NCBI RefSeq assembly: GCF_014646295.1
Contig: NZ_BMNE01000005.1
Span: 287,743-351,742 of the forward strand
Length of the DNA: 64,000 nucleotides
Direction: 5' to 3'
Source of the DNA: Nocardia rhizosphaerihabitans
GTDB lineage: Bacteria; Actinomycetota; Actinomycetes; Mycobacteriales; Mycobacteriaceae
The notes below the pieces were generated by a model. It worked only from the letters and a program-made list of their open reading frames with translations. It did not search any database and was not told where the DNA came from. Every line of letters begins with the position of its first letter. Position 1 is the stretch's first letter. Positions 30,263 to 38,291 of the stretch are shown piece by piece. A program made the translations under genes and the position numbers.

Positions 30263-32171
30263 CGAGATCGTGGTAGCGGAGCAGGAGACAACCGAATACG
30301 AGCGGCTACGCGACGACGAGCAGTCGGCGCGCCCGGCCGCCCGTTTCGCGATTCTGTCCCGCGCCACCTTCGTCGGTGGGGTTGTGCTCGCCGTCGTGTT
30401 GTTCGCGGTCGGCGCCTGGCAGCGGCGATGGATCGCCGACGACGGCCTCATCGTCCTGCGGACGGTGCGCAACCTGCTCGCAGGCAACGGCCCCGTCTTC
30501 AACATGGGCGAGCGGGTCGAGGCCAACACCAGCACCGCGTGGACGTATGTGGTCTGGTTCTTCAGCTGGCTCACCCAGGCCCGGCTCGAGTACGTGGTGC
30601 TCGGCGTCGCGCTGGTGGCCTCGCTGCTGGCGATCGTGTTCGCCATGCTCGGCACGGCCCGGCTGTGGGGCGGAAGCACCGGTCAGCTGCTGATCCCGGC
30701 GGGCGTGCTCGTCTATATCGCGCTCCCGCCCGCCCGTGACTACGCCACCTCCGGCTTGGAGAGCGGCCTTGTCATCTGCTGGGTCGGGTTGCTGTGGTGG
30801 CTGCTGATCCGCTGGAGCCAGGCCGCGGTGGTTCGCGTTCCGAGCCTGCTCGGGCTGGTCTTCCTCGCCGGTCTCGCGCCGCTGATCCGGCCGGAGGCCA
30901 CGCTCATCGGCGCGCTCGCGCTCGGCATGATCTTCCTGACCCCGATGCCGCAGTTCCGGTACGGGCCGATCGTGCTGCGCGCGCTGATCGTGTTCGTCGC
31001 CGGGATCGTGCCGGTGGCCTACCAGATCTGGCGGATGGGCTACTACGGCCTGCCCTACCCGAACACCGCGGTCGCCAAGGACGCGGGCGGTGCCAAGTGG
31101 GGCCAGGGCATGAAGTACCTCTGGGACCTGGTCGGCCCGTACTACCTGTGGATTCCGCTGCTCGTGCTGCTGATCGCCGGCGCGGTCACCGCGGTGGCGC
31201 GCGGGGTCGCGGTGCGGCCGAAGTGGTCGGTGGCCGGGTTCCGCACCTGGCTGCGCTCGCCCAGCGCGGTCGTCGTGCTCGTCCTGGTCAGCGGTCTGCT
31301 GCTCACCGTCTACGCGATCCGCGTCGGCGGCGACTTCATGCACGGCCGGATGCTGCTGACCCAGCTGTTTCTGCTGCTGTTGCCGGTGGCCGTCGTGCCG
31401 ATCCGGCTGCGAGCGTTCAGCCCCCGTGACTGGTCGACGGTCGTCGTGCTCGCCGCGTTGCTCGGCACCGCGGGCTGGTCGCTGTACGCGGCGAGTACCA
31501 CCGCGATCAAGACCGGCACCAAGATCAGCTCGTCTGGCATCGTCGACGAGCGCGTCTACTACGTGCTCAACACCGGCAAGGACCATCCGATCCTGGCCGA
31601 GGACTACCTCGACTATCCGCGCATGCGGGCGATGGTCAACGACATCGCGGCCAACCCCAACGGCGGCCTGCTGCTGAACTCGCCTGCGTTCACGTTCTGG
31701 TACCTCGACCCGCCGCCGCAACCGATCCCCGAGGGCGGCGCAGGGCACACGGTCTACTTCCTGAACCTCGGCATGACCAGCATGAACGTGCCGCTGGATG
31801 TGCGCGTCATCGATCCGATGGGCCTGTCCTACCCGCTGGCAGCGCATTCGGACCGGCTCGCCGACGGCCGCATCGGGCACGACAAGAGCCTGTACCCGGA
31901 CTGGGTGGTGGTCGACTCGGGCATGGTCGACATCCATCCGTGGATGCCCTGGTACATGGACGAGGAGTGGGTCACCCAGGCGCGCACCGCGATGTCGTGC
32001 CCGGAGACGCAGGCGCTGATGATCTCCACCCGCGACCCGCTCACCTTCGACCGGTTCAAGCACAACCTGCGCCATGCGCTGAGTTTCGCGAAGTACCGGA
32101 TCGACCGGGTGCCGAAGTACGAAATCCAGCGTTGTGGGCTGGTTGATCCCTTCCCCGAGCCTCCCCGCTGA
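30240..32171 (+). CDS. aftB: Terminal beta-(1,2)-arabinofuranosyltransferase AftB
   Basis: The 643-aa GT-C fold enzyme has a polar N-terminus of about 35 residues, about ten helices, and a large C-terminal extracytoplasmic domain from about residue 400. The first periplasmic loop has the acidic motif WIADDGLIVLRTVRN followed by GERVEANTSTAWTYVVWFFS, highly characteristic of AftB. It caps arabinan with beta-1,2 arabinose from decaprenyl-phosphoryl arabinose; mycolates are then attached there. It starts at a GTG 23 nt before the ubiA stop, so the two are tightly coupled. It corresponds to Rv3805c. A perfect palindrome follows. Confidence 0.95.
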   Translation: MSLSISPDEIVVAEQETTEYERLRDDEQSARPAARFAILSRATFVGGVVLAVVLFAVGAWQRRWIADDGLIVLRTVRNLLAGNGPVFNMGERVEANTSTAWTYVVWFFSWLTQARLEYVVLGVALVASLLAIVFAMLGTARLWGGSTGQLLIPAGVLVYIALPPARDYATSGLESGLVICWVGLLWWLLIRWSQAAVVRVPSLLGLVFLAGLAPLIRPEATLIGALALGMIFLTPMPQFRYGPIVLRALIVFVAGIVPVAYQIWRMGYYGLPYPNTAVAKDAGGAKWGQGMKYLWDLVGPYYLWIPLLVLLIAGAVTAVARGVAVRPKWSVAGFRTWLRSPSAVVVLVLVSGLLLTVYAIRVGGDFMHGRMLLTQLFLLLLPVAVVPIRLRAFSPRDWSTVVVLAALLGTAGWSLYAASTTAIKTGTKISSSGIVDERVYYVLNTGKDHPILAEDYLDYPRMRAMVNDIAANPNGGLLLNSPAFTFWYLDPPPQPIPEGGAGHTVYFLNLGMTSMNVPLDVRVIDPMGLSYPLAAHSDRLADGRIGHDKSLYPDWVVVDSGMVDIHPWMPWYMDEEWVTQARTAMSCPETQALMISTRDPLTFDRFKHNLRHALSFAKYRIDRVPKYEIQRCGLVDPFPEPPR

Positions 32172-32189
32172 AGTACTCTCCTTGCGTCA

Positions 32190-32221
32190 CACTGGGCTCA
32201 TGGGTACCCATGAGCCCAGTG
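32190..32221. terminator. Perfect 32-bp palindrome at the end of the galactan operon
   Basis: The 16-nt arm CACTGGGCTCATGGGT (32190-32205) is followed without a loop by its exact reverse complement (32206-32221). It lies 18 nt after the aftB stop and upstream of the first mycolyltransferase. Transcribed, it would fold into a long hairpin able to terminate or to stabilise the upstream mRNA. No T run follows. Confidence 0.65.
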
Positions 32222-32410
32222 GTTACACCCTCTGCTCAGGCTTTTCTTAGTGGCGAACACCATTAAATCTCTTTTCGGTAACGCCCGGCTATCGATGTAG
32301 CGATATGGTCAACGAGGAACTCCGTCGGCGCACTGGTGTGCCGGTAGTAAGTCGGCGGTCATTGCAACCGCGGTTCCGCGCGAACCGCACGAGGAAAGGC
32401 CAAAAACAGA

Positions 32411-33481
32411 ATGCGTGGCGGACGTCTAAGAGCCCGGGGAACCGGCTGGCTCAAGCGGTCGGTGTTGGTTTCCCTGGCGGTTGTGCTGCCCCTCGGTGCG
32501 GGGGTGGCGGGACCCGCTGGTACCGCGACGGCAGCGTTCAACCCCTCGGGATTCGACTTCTGGGTCGACTCGGAAATGGGCCCGATCAAGTCGCGAATCT
32601 TCCGTGCGGCCGACGGCAACACCAGTCGCGTTGTCTACGCGCTCGACGGTATGCGTGCCCAGGACGATCTCAACGGCTGGGAGAAGGACACCGAGGTCGT
32701 CCGCGGTCTGACCGCGGCCAACATCAACGTCGTCATGCCGGTCGGCGGCCAGTCCAGCTTCTACGCCGACTGGAACGCACCGAGCAACTTCTTCGGCATC
32801 GATGCCGGTTCGGGCGGTAGCTCGACCGGCTCGGCCGCCACCGGCTCCGCGATGACGGGTTCGTCGATCGCGCCGGCGCAGGTCGCAGGCAAGAAGAACA
32901 CCTACAAGTGGGAAAGCTTCCTCACCAACAACCTGCGCAACGCGCTGTCCAGCCGGCTGGGCTTCAACCCCAACCGCAACGGCGTGTTCGGTCTGTCGAT
33001 GGGCGGCTCGGCCGCGCTGACGCTGGCCGCCTACCACCCCGACCAGTTCAGCTTCGCCGGCTCGTTCTCCGGCTACCTGAACATCTCGGCGCCGGGTATG
33101 CGTGAGGCGATGCGCGTCGCGATGATCTCGGCCGGTGGCTTCAACATCGACGCGATGGCGCCGCCGTGGGGCCCGCAGTGGCTGCGCATGGACCCGTTCG
33201 TCTTCGCGCCGCGTCTGGTCGCCAACGGCACCCGCGTGTGGGTGTCCTCGGCCAGCGGTATCCCCGGTGCCGGCGATGTGTCCAACCCGATGGAGATCGT
33301 CCAGGGCGTGCCGCTCGAGCTGCTCGCGATGGTGAACACCCGTGCCTTCCAGGTCCGGATGGCCACCCTCGGCGGCGGTAACGCGAACTTCGACTTCCCG
33401 ATCACCGGCGTGCACAACTGGCGCAACTGGGAGACCGAAGTCAACCGCATGATCCCGGATCTGTCGGCCAACATCGGCTAG
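32411..33481 (+). CDS. Antigen 85-type mycolyltransferase (copy 1)
   Basis: The 356-aa exported alpha/beta hydrolase has an Arg-rich n-region, hydrophobic core SVLVSLAVVLPLGAGVA and a signal cleavage site near TATAAF. The nucleophile lies in GLSMGGSAAL (Ser196) and the catalytic His in GVHNW (His335), with the acidic residue in the PMEI...PLELL segment. Family blocks are VVYALDGMRAQDDLNGWEKD, VVMPVGGQSSFYADW and PPWGPQWLRMDPFVFAPRLV. It transfers mycolic acids between trehalose monomycolate and arabinogalactan or a second trehalose monomycolate. A Gly/Ser/Thr-rich insert (residues about 135-155) follows the oxyanion region. GAGGAAAGG is upstream. A terminator follows, so it can be transcribed alone. 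Confidence 0.94.
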   Translation: MRGGRLRARGTGWLKRSVLVSLAVVLPLGAGVAGPAGTATAAFNPSGFDFWVDSEMGPIKSRIFRAADGNTSRVVYALDGMRAQDDLNGWEKDTEVVRGLTAANINVVMPVGGQSSFYADWNAPSNFFGIDAGSGGSSTGSAATGSAMTGSSIAPAQVAGKKNTYKWESFLTNNLRNALSSRLGFNPNRNGVFGLSMGGSAALTLAAYHPDQFSFAGSFSGYLNISAPGMREAMRVAMISAGGFNIDAMAPPWGPQWLRMDPFVFAPRLVANGTRVWVSSASGIPGAGDVSNPMEIVQGVPLELLAMVNTRAFQVRMATLGGGNANFDFPITGVHNWRNWETEVNRMIPDLSANIG

Positions 33482-33500
33482 CTCCACCTGTTCGACGGGC

Positions 33501-33533
33501 AAACCGCCCGGTGCACACGCACCGGGCGGTTTT
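33501..33533 (+). terminator. Rho-independent terminator after mycolyltransferase copy 1
   Basis: AAACCGCCCGGTGC pairs with GCACCGGGCGGTTT around ACAC, followed by TCTTTGT. It is a textbook hairpin with a T-rich tail. The 246 nt from here to the next start should hold a separate promoter, which I could not place. Confidence 0.88.
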
Positions 33534-33779
33534 CTTTGTCCACGTCACGATCCGAAGGACGCGGGGTGACGAATCATGTGCGGCAGGTCACCGCCGGTTG
33601 TGTTGCGGGTCACTTTCCAGCAACATGGAAGCGTTCGTCAGCGGTTGATACACGGTGAGCATGCGTCGAGGTTGAATCGTCCGTTTTGCCCTGGATCGAG
33701 TCATTTCGACGTCCGATGAGGGATCCGGTTGCGTAGCTAATGGTTTGCGCACGGGGTCGTGGCGAGAAAGGTCGATCGA

Positions 33780-34808
33780 ATGCGAACACTGCGCTGGAAG
33801 CGTGGGCCCGTCGAGGCCCGAGGATCGTGGGCGAAGCGCTGGGCCGCCGGCGTTTCCCTGGCTCTCCTGGTGCCGCTCGGGACGGTTGTCACCGGGACGA
33901 GCGCACCGGCGTCGGCCGGATTCCATCCTGGCGCGTTCGATTTCTGGGTCGACTCCGGCATGGGCCCGATCAAGACCCGCATCCTGCGAGCCGCCGACGG
34001 CAACACCCAGCGCGTCGTCTACGCCCTCGACGGCATGCGCGCCCCCGAGTCCCTCAACGGCTGGGAGGAAGCCACCGACGTACCCAACGCGCTGGCCGCC
34101 GCGAACATCAATGTCGTGATGCCGGTCGGCGGCATGTCGAGTTTCTACGCCGACTGGAACTCGCCGAGTGAGTTCTTCGGCACCGGGTCCGGCGACACCG
34201 GCTCCGCCGCGGGCCCCGGCAAGAGCTACCGCTACCAGTGGGAAACCTTCCTGACCGTCGACCTGCGCAACGCGCTGGCGGACCGGCTCGGGTTCCGTCG
34301 CGACCGCAACGGCGTATTCGGTCTGTCCATGGGCGGATCGGCCGCCTTGACGCTGGCTGCCTATCACCCTGATCAGTTCTCCTACGCCGGGGCATTCTCC
34401 GGTTACCTGAACATCTCGGCCCCCGGAATGCGGGAGGCCATCCGCCTGGCCATGCTCGATGCGGGCGGATACAACGTGGACTCGATGGCGCCGCCGTGGG
34501 GCCCGCAGTGGCTGCGGATGGACCCGTTCGTGTTCGCGCCCAACTTGATCGGCAACAACACCCGCCTGTGGATCGGCGCGGCCTCCGGCTTGCCGACGGG
34601 CCAGGACGGCCCGTCCATGGATACCGTCAACGGCATGGGCCTGGAAGCCATGGCACTGGCCAACACCCGGGCATTCGAAGTCCGCATGGCCACGCTCGGA
34701 GCACGCAATGTCACCTACTCCTACCCGGCGTACGGAATTCACGCGTGGAATACCTGGGGCGCGGAAGCATTCCGCATGATTCCTGACCTCTCGGCAAATA
34801 TCGGGTGA
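33780..34808 (+). CDS. Antigen 85-type mycolyltransferase (copy 2)
   Basis: The 342-aa exported enzyme starts at ATG 33780 behind AAAGG; a GTG at 33759 is less likely. Signal peptide: AAGVSLALLVPLGTVVTGTS with cleavage near ASAGF. The nucleophile is Ser183 in GLSMGGSAAL and the catalytic His is His321 in YGIHAW. It is very close to copy 1: both contain FDFWVDS and GPIK, PPWGPQWLRMDPFVFAP, and the same C-terminus MIPDLSANIG. It lacks the long Ser/Gly insert of copy 1. The pair is a tandem duplication. Different promoters may let the cell vary the amounts of the two. Confidence 0.94.
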   Translation: MRTLRWKRGPVEARGSWAKRWAAGVSLALLVPLGTVVTGTSAPASAGFHPGAFDFWVDSGMGPIKTRILRAADGNTQRVVYALDGMRAPESLNGWEEATDVPNALAAANINVVMPVGGMSSFYADWNSPSEFFGTGSGDTGSAAGPGKSYRYQWETFLTVDLRNALADRLGFRRDRNGVFGLSMGGSAALTLAAYHPDQFSYAGAFSGYLNISAPGMREAIRLAMLDAGGYNVDSMAPPWGPQWLRMDPFVFAPNLIGNNTRLWIGAASGLPTGQDGPSMDTVNGMGLEAMALANTRAFEVRMATLGARNVTYSYPAYGIHAWNTWGAEAFRMIPDLSANIG

Positions 34809-34981
34809 AACTCCTGGATAGGTTGCACTGACGTCGGTGTATGACTACCCTTCATCGCGGACAGAAGGCCGCGTGCCCTCGCATGAAAAGCCAAGTTTGC
34901 GTGGCCAATTGGATAGACGTGATGGTATGCGGTCGGGCGCCTACCGGCGTCGTCAGAACAACTCGGAAAGAGAGCCGCACC

Positions 34982-35998
34982 ATGCGCTTCGGACGGACGC
35001 CAGCTTCAGGGCTGAGCGACGCGAGCAGTGATCCTCGGCTGCACCGGCGGTTGCGTGCGCTTGTCGCGATCGCTGCCGCGGTCGCCATGCCCTTTTCCGC
35101 CACCGTCGCCGCTTCGGCCGCGCCCGCGACTCCCGTCCTGCGGGCGCCCGCCGGTGGCTACGAGGAGCTGATGGTCCCCTCGGTGATGGGGCCCGTGAAG
35201 GTTCAGGTCCAGTGGGCCAAGAACGGCGGTTCCGCCGCGCTGTACCTGCTCGACGGTATGGCGGCGCGCGATGACAAGAACGCGTGGTCGTTCGAGACCA
35301 ACGCCATGCAGCAGTTCGCCAACGACGATGTCACCCTGGTGATGCCGGTCGGCGGTATGTCGAGCTTCTACGCCGACTGGGTGTCCCCGAGCAGCCTCAA
35401 CGGGCAGAAGACCACCTACAAGTGGGAAACCTTCCTGACCGAGGAGCTCCCGAACTTCCTGGCGGGCTACGGCGTCTCCAAGACCAACAACGGCATCATC
35501 GGCCTGTCGATGAGTGGCAGCGCGGCGCTGTCGCTGGCCGCCATGCACCGTGACCAGTTCAAGTACGCCGGTTCGTTCTCCGGTGCCCTCAACCTCTCGC
35601 AGCCGGGCATGCGCGAAGCCGTGCGTGTGGCCATGCTGCGCTGGGGCGCCTACAGCTCCGACTCGCTGGCTCCGCCGTGGAGCCCGCAGTGGCTGCGGAT
35701 GGACCCCTTCACGGTGGCCGCGCAGCTCAAGGGTCTGCCGATGCGGATCTCCGCGGGCAGCGGCCTGCCGGGTCAGTACAACAACCCGCGTAACCCCGGC
35801 GAGGTCTTCGATACCGGCGTCGGTATGGGCATCGAGGCGGTCACCCTGATCAGCACCCGGTCGTTCGAATCGCGGCTGAAGTCGATCGGCGTTCCCGCCA
35901 CCTTCGACTTCCCTGCCACCGGCACGCACACCTGGAAGTACTGGGAGGACCAGCTCTGGGCCGGTCGCCCACAGATCCTCGCCGCTCTCGGCGTCTGA
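34982..35998 (+). CDS. Antigen 85-family mycolyltransferase (copy 3, MPT51 position)
   Basis: The 338-aa exported protein starts at ATG 34982 behind GAAAGAGAG; the longer frame to 34841 has no ribosome site. Signal region: RLRALVAIAAAVAMPFSATV, cleavage near ASAAP. It is more divergent than copies 1 and 2. The N-terminal block GGYEELMVPSVMGPVKVQVQ resembles MPT51/FbpD, the gene at this place in mycobacteria. Unlike MPT51 it keeps a Ser in GLSMSGSAAL (Ser176) and a His in GTHTW (His316), so it may be an active mycolyltransferase. A strong terminator follows. Confidence 0.9.
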   Translation: MRFGRTPASGLSDASSDPRLHRRLRALVAIAAAVAMPFSATVAASAAPATPVLRAPAGGYEELMVPSVMGPVKVQVQWAKNGGSAALYLLDGMAARDDKNAWSFETNAMQQFANDDVTLVMPVGGMSSFYADWVSPSSLNGQKTTYKWETFLTEELPNFLAGYGVSKTNNGIIGLSMSGSAALSLAAMHRDQFKYAGSFSGALNLSQPGMREAVRVAMLRWGAYSSDSLAPPWSPQWLRMDPFTVAAQLKGLPMRISAGSGLPGQYNNPRNPGEVFDTGVGMGIEAVTLISTRSFESRLKSIGVPATFDFPATGTHTWKYWEDQLWAGRPQILAALGV

Positions 35999-36020
35999 TC
36001 CGTATCAACTTCAATATCGA

Positions 36021-36063
36021 CGAAGGCATGGCTGCGGCGACATCGTTCGCAGCCATGCCTTCG
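36021..36063 (+). terminator. Long hairpin terminator after the mycolyltransferase block
   Basis: CGAAGGCATGGCTGCG (36021-36036) and CGCAGCCATGCCTTCG (36048-36063) pair perfectly over 16 bp with an 11-nt loop, followed by CTGTTTC. It separates the envelope genes from the NRPS-linked genes. Confidence 0.85.
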
Positions 36064-36090
36064 CTGTTTCACCGCTCGACTTAATGGGGA

Positions 36091-36909
36091 ATGATGTCGA
36101 ATATTGTGAAGGTCGTCGACCTGGTCCCGGGCCAGGTCGCCGAGATTCCGCGCCACTCCGCGGCTGACCTGGACGCCGATACCTTCTGGCGTTCCTATGT
36201 TGTCGCGCAGCGGCCGGTGGTGATCACCGGAGCCATCGCGGACTGGCCGGCGTTGCAGCGCTGGCAGGACACCGAGTATCTGGCAGCGCACGCGGGGGAC
36301 ACCGAGGTGACCGTTGCCCGCACCTTCAATCCGGTGCCGGCCAAAGCCTTCTTCGACCGAGCCGAGAAGCTGCCACTGGCCGCGTCATTGCGGAATATGG
36401 CCGACAGCGAGCCCACCGACGTGTACTCGATGCCAGCGTTCAAGCTTCCCGAGCGCTGGCTCGCCGACCTCGGGCGCTACAGCTTCCTGCCCGAGCGGTA
36501 CGACCGCAGGCCGATCCTGTTCCCGCGGAACCGGGTCTTCGTCTACCGCAACGCGGGCACGGAGTGGCACCACCACGGGATCGACGAGACACTGACCACG
36601 CAGCTGCGTGGACGCAAGCGGGTGTCGGTGTTCGAGCTGGACGCGCAGACCCGTAAGGAGTTCACCAGGATCATCCGGTCGAACCTGCACCACGTCAACG
36701 GGGGCGCAAAGTTCTTCCCGCCGGAGTTGTCGATCGTCAAGTACGAGACGATCATCGAGGCGGGCGACGTCGTGTACATCCCGCCGCGGTACTGGCACGG
36801 CATCGACCCGTACGACAACGAAATCGGCATCACGTTCGCGCATTGCTTCCGCTCGCCCGCGGAGGGGATCCGGCAGACGCTCCGGTGGGTCGGCAACGGT
36901 TTCAAGTAA
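36091..36909 (+). CDS. JmjC/cupin_8-like putative Fe(II)/2-oxoglutarate oxygenase
   Basis: The 272-aa protein belongs to the cupin-like/JmjC class. The N-terminal block FWRSYVVAQRPVVITGAIAD WPAL is the family entry motif. The core has NRVFVYRNAGTEWHHHGIDE, then QLRGRKRVSVFEL, and later AGDVVYIPPRYWHGIDPYDN with the second His. Related enzymes hydroxylate peptides, proteins or small molecules. The first metal motif is not a clean HxD: it reads W-H-H-H-G-I-D, so the usual Asp spacing is altered. ATG 36091 or 36094 can start; GGGGA precedes. It is 12 nt upstream of the FAD monooxygenase and in the same unit. A tailoring role in the NRPS pathway is an inference. Confidence 0.78.
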   Translation: MMSNIVKVVDLVPGQVAEIPRHSAADLDADTFWRSYVVAQRPVVITGAIADWPALQRWQDTEYLAAHAGDTEVTVARTFNPVPAKAFFDRAEKLPLAASLRNMADSEPTDVYSMPAFKLPERWLADLGRYSFLPERYDRRPILFPRNRVFVYRNAGTEWHHHGIDETLTTQLRGRKRVSVFELDAQTRKEFTRIIRSNLHHVNGGAKFFPPELSIVKYETIIEAGDVVYIPPRYWHGIDPYDNEIGITFAHCFRSPAEGIRQTLRWVGNGFK

Positions 36910-36921
36910 GTGGGGGCGAAC

Positions 36922-38106
36922 ATGCGAGTGCTGGTTTCCGGGGGCGGCATCGCGGGGAATTCCGTGGCACTCCAGCTGGTCCGCGCCGGTGCCGACGTCA
37001 CCGTCGTCGAGCGGGCGCGGCAACAGCGGGACGGCGGTCAGGCGGTCGGTCTGCGTGGTTCCAGCCCGCGGATCGCCGAGCGGATGGGGTTGATGCCCGG
37101 CATCGACCGGCATCGGCTGCACGTGCGCGGCATGGTGGACGTCGACGGGCGGGGCAGGGAGATCCTGCGCACCTCCTTCCACGACGGCACCGGCCCGCTC
37201 ACCGATATCGAGATCACCCGTGGCGACCTCAATCAGGTCCTGCTGGAGGCGATTTCCGCGAGCGGCGGCGTCACGGACTACCGCTACGGTGACCACGTCG
37301 TTTCGCTGGAACAGGACGACACCGGGGTCGAGGTCGCCTTCGATTCCGGCAGCAGCGGCCGGTTCGATCTGGTGATCGCCGCCGACGGCGTGCGCTCGGC
37401 GGTGCGCCGGATGGCGTTCGGTCCGGAGGAACAGTTCGTCCGCTACCTGGGCGGCTACATGTCGTTCTTCACGATGCCGACACCCGAGTCCTGGGAGCCG
37501 GGATGGATGATGGCGCACGCGGTCCCGAACGCGTCGATCGCGCTGCGTCCTGATTCCGACCCGGCGGCCTGCAATGTCATGATCACGCTGCGCGCGGCGG
37601 CCGATCCCGCGCTGCGGGGTGATGTCGCCGCACAGCAGCGGTTCATCCGCCGTATGTTGGCAGGCGCGGGCTGGCTGGCTCCGGCGGCACTCGAGACCAT
37701 GTCCACCGCAGCCGATTTCGTCTTCGACGAGCTGGTGCGACTCGACCCGCCGAGCCTCAGCAAGGGCCGGGTCGTGCTGCTCGGTGACTCCGGCTTCTGC
37801 GGCTCGCCGATGACCGGTCGTGGCACCGCGATGGCGATCGTCGGAGCCTATGTTCTCGCAGGCGAACTCGCTGCCGCGCCCGGGGATCTCGGCGCGGCGC
37901 TGTCGCGGTACGAGGCGACGATGATCCCGTTCCTGCAGCGTGCCAAGCGAATTCCCGGTGGTGGCATCAAGTCCAAGGTGCCCGCGACCCAGTTCGGTCT
38001 CGGGCTGGCGCATCTGCGGTTGAAAGCCTTTGCCTCGCCGCCGGTTCGGCAGGTACTGCGCCGGTTGTCGGGCGACCAGGTCGAAGAGTTGCCCGTGTAT
38101 CGGTAG
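36922..38106 (+). CDS. FAD-dependent monooxygenase (PHBH/UbiH-type)
   Basis: The 394-aa group A flavoprotein monooxygenase has the dinucleotide motif VLVSGGGIAGNSVALQLVRA at its N-terminus. A middle DG motif reads VIAADGVRSAVRRMAFG. The GD motif reads GRVVLLGDSGFCGSPMTGRG, which contacts the FAD ribityl chain. Members hydroxylate or epoxidise aromatic and other substrates with NAD(P)H and O2. ATG 36922 is preferred because GGGGG lies 6-7 nt before it; GTG 36910 is possible. The C-terminal residues (KSKVPATQFGLGLAHLRLKA) match the FAD oxidoreductases of antibiotic clusters. It is the second gene of a pair with the cupin protein. Confidence 0.9.
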   Translation: MRVLVSGGGIAGNSVALQLVRAGADVTVVERARQQRDGGQAVGLRGSSPRIAERMGLMPGIDRHRLHVRGMVDVDGRGREILRTSFHDGTGPLTDIEITRGDLNQVLLEAISASGGVTDYRYGDHVVSLEQDDTGVEVAFDSGSSGRFDLVIAADGVRSAVRRMAFGPEEQFVRYLGGYMSFFTMPTPESWEPGWMMAHAVPNASIALRPDSDPAACNVMITLRAAADPALRGDVAAQQRFIRRMLAGAGWLAPAALETMSTAADFVFDELVRLDPPSLSKGRVVLLGDSGFCGSPMTGRGTAMAIVGAYVLAGELAAAPGDLGAALSRYEATMIPFLQRAKRIPGGGIKSKVPATQFGLGLAHLRLKAFASPPVRQVLRRLSGDQVEELPVYR

Positions 38107-38291
38107 CGCGCGCATCGGCATTGTGACATCGGCCATAGCCGCGATGTCGGGGGGCAGGTTCACGTGGTGGTCCGTGCAGCGCAGCGTGTGGTTCTGTGTG
38201 AAAAACCCAGGGCCAGACCATGATGCACACTTTGCGTGACTGTTTCCCCCCGGTACCGTGGGCGGCAGTCTGTTTTTGAGGTGGGGAAAAA
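38107..38291 (+). promoter_or_regulatory. Spacer before the luciferase-like gene, presumed NRPS promoter region
   Basis: These 185 nt hold no ORF of note. They include AT-richer parts around 38190-38290 (GTGTGAAAAACCC, CTGTTTTTGAGG). With only 58 nt between the luciferase-like gene and the first NRPS gene, the promoter of the synthetase operon most likely lies here. No convincing -35/-10 pair was found. Confidence 0.35.

Noticed and set aside
32305..32820. Plus-strand ORF overlapping the first mycolyltransferase
   Set aside because: Out of frame with the clear antigen 85 protein, and its sequence is Arg/Gly-rich.
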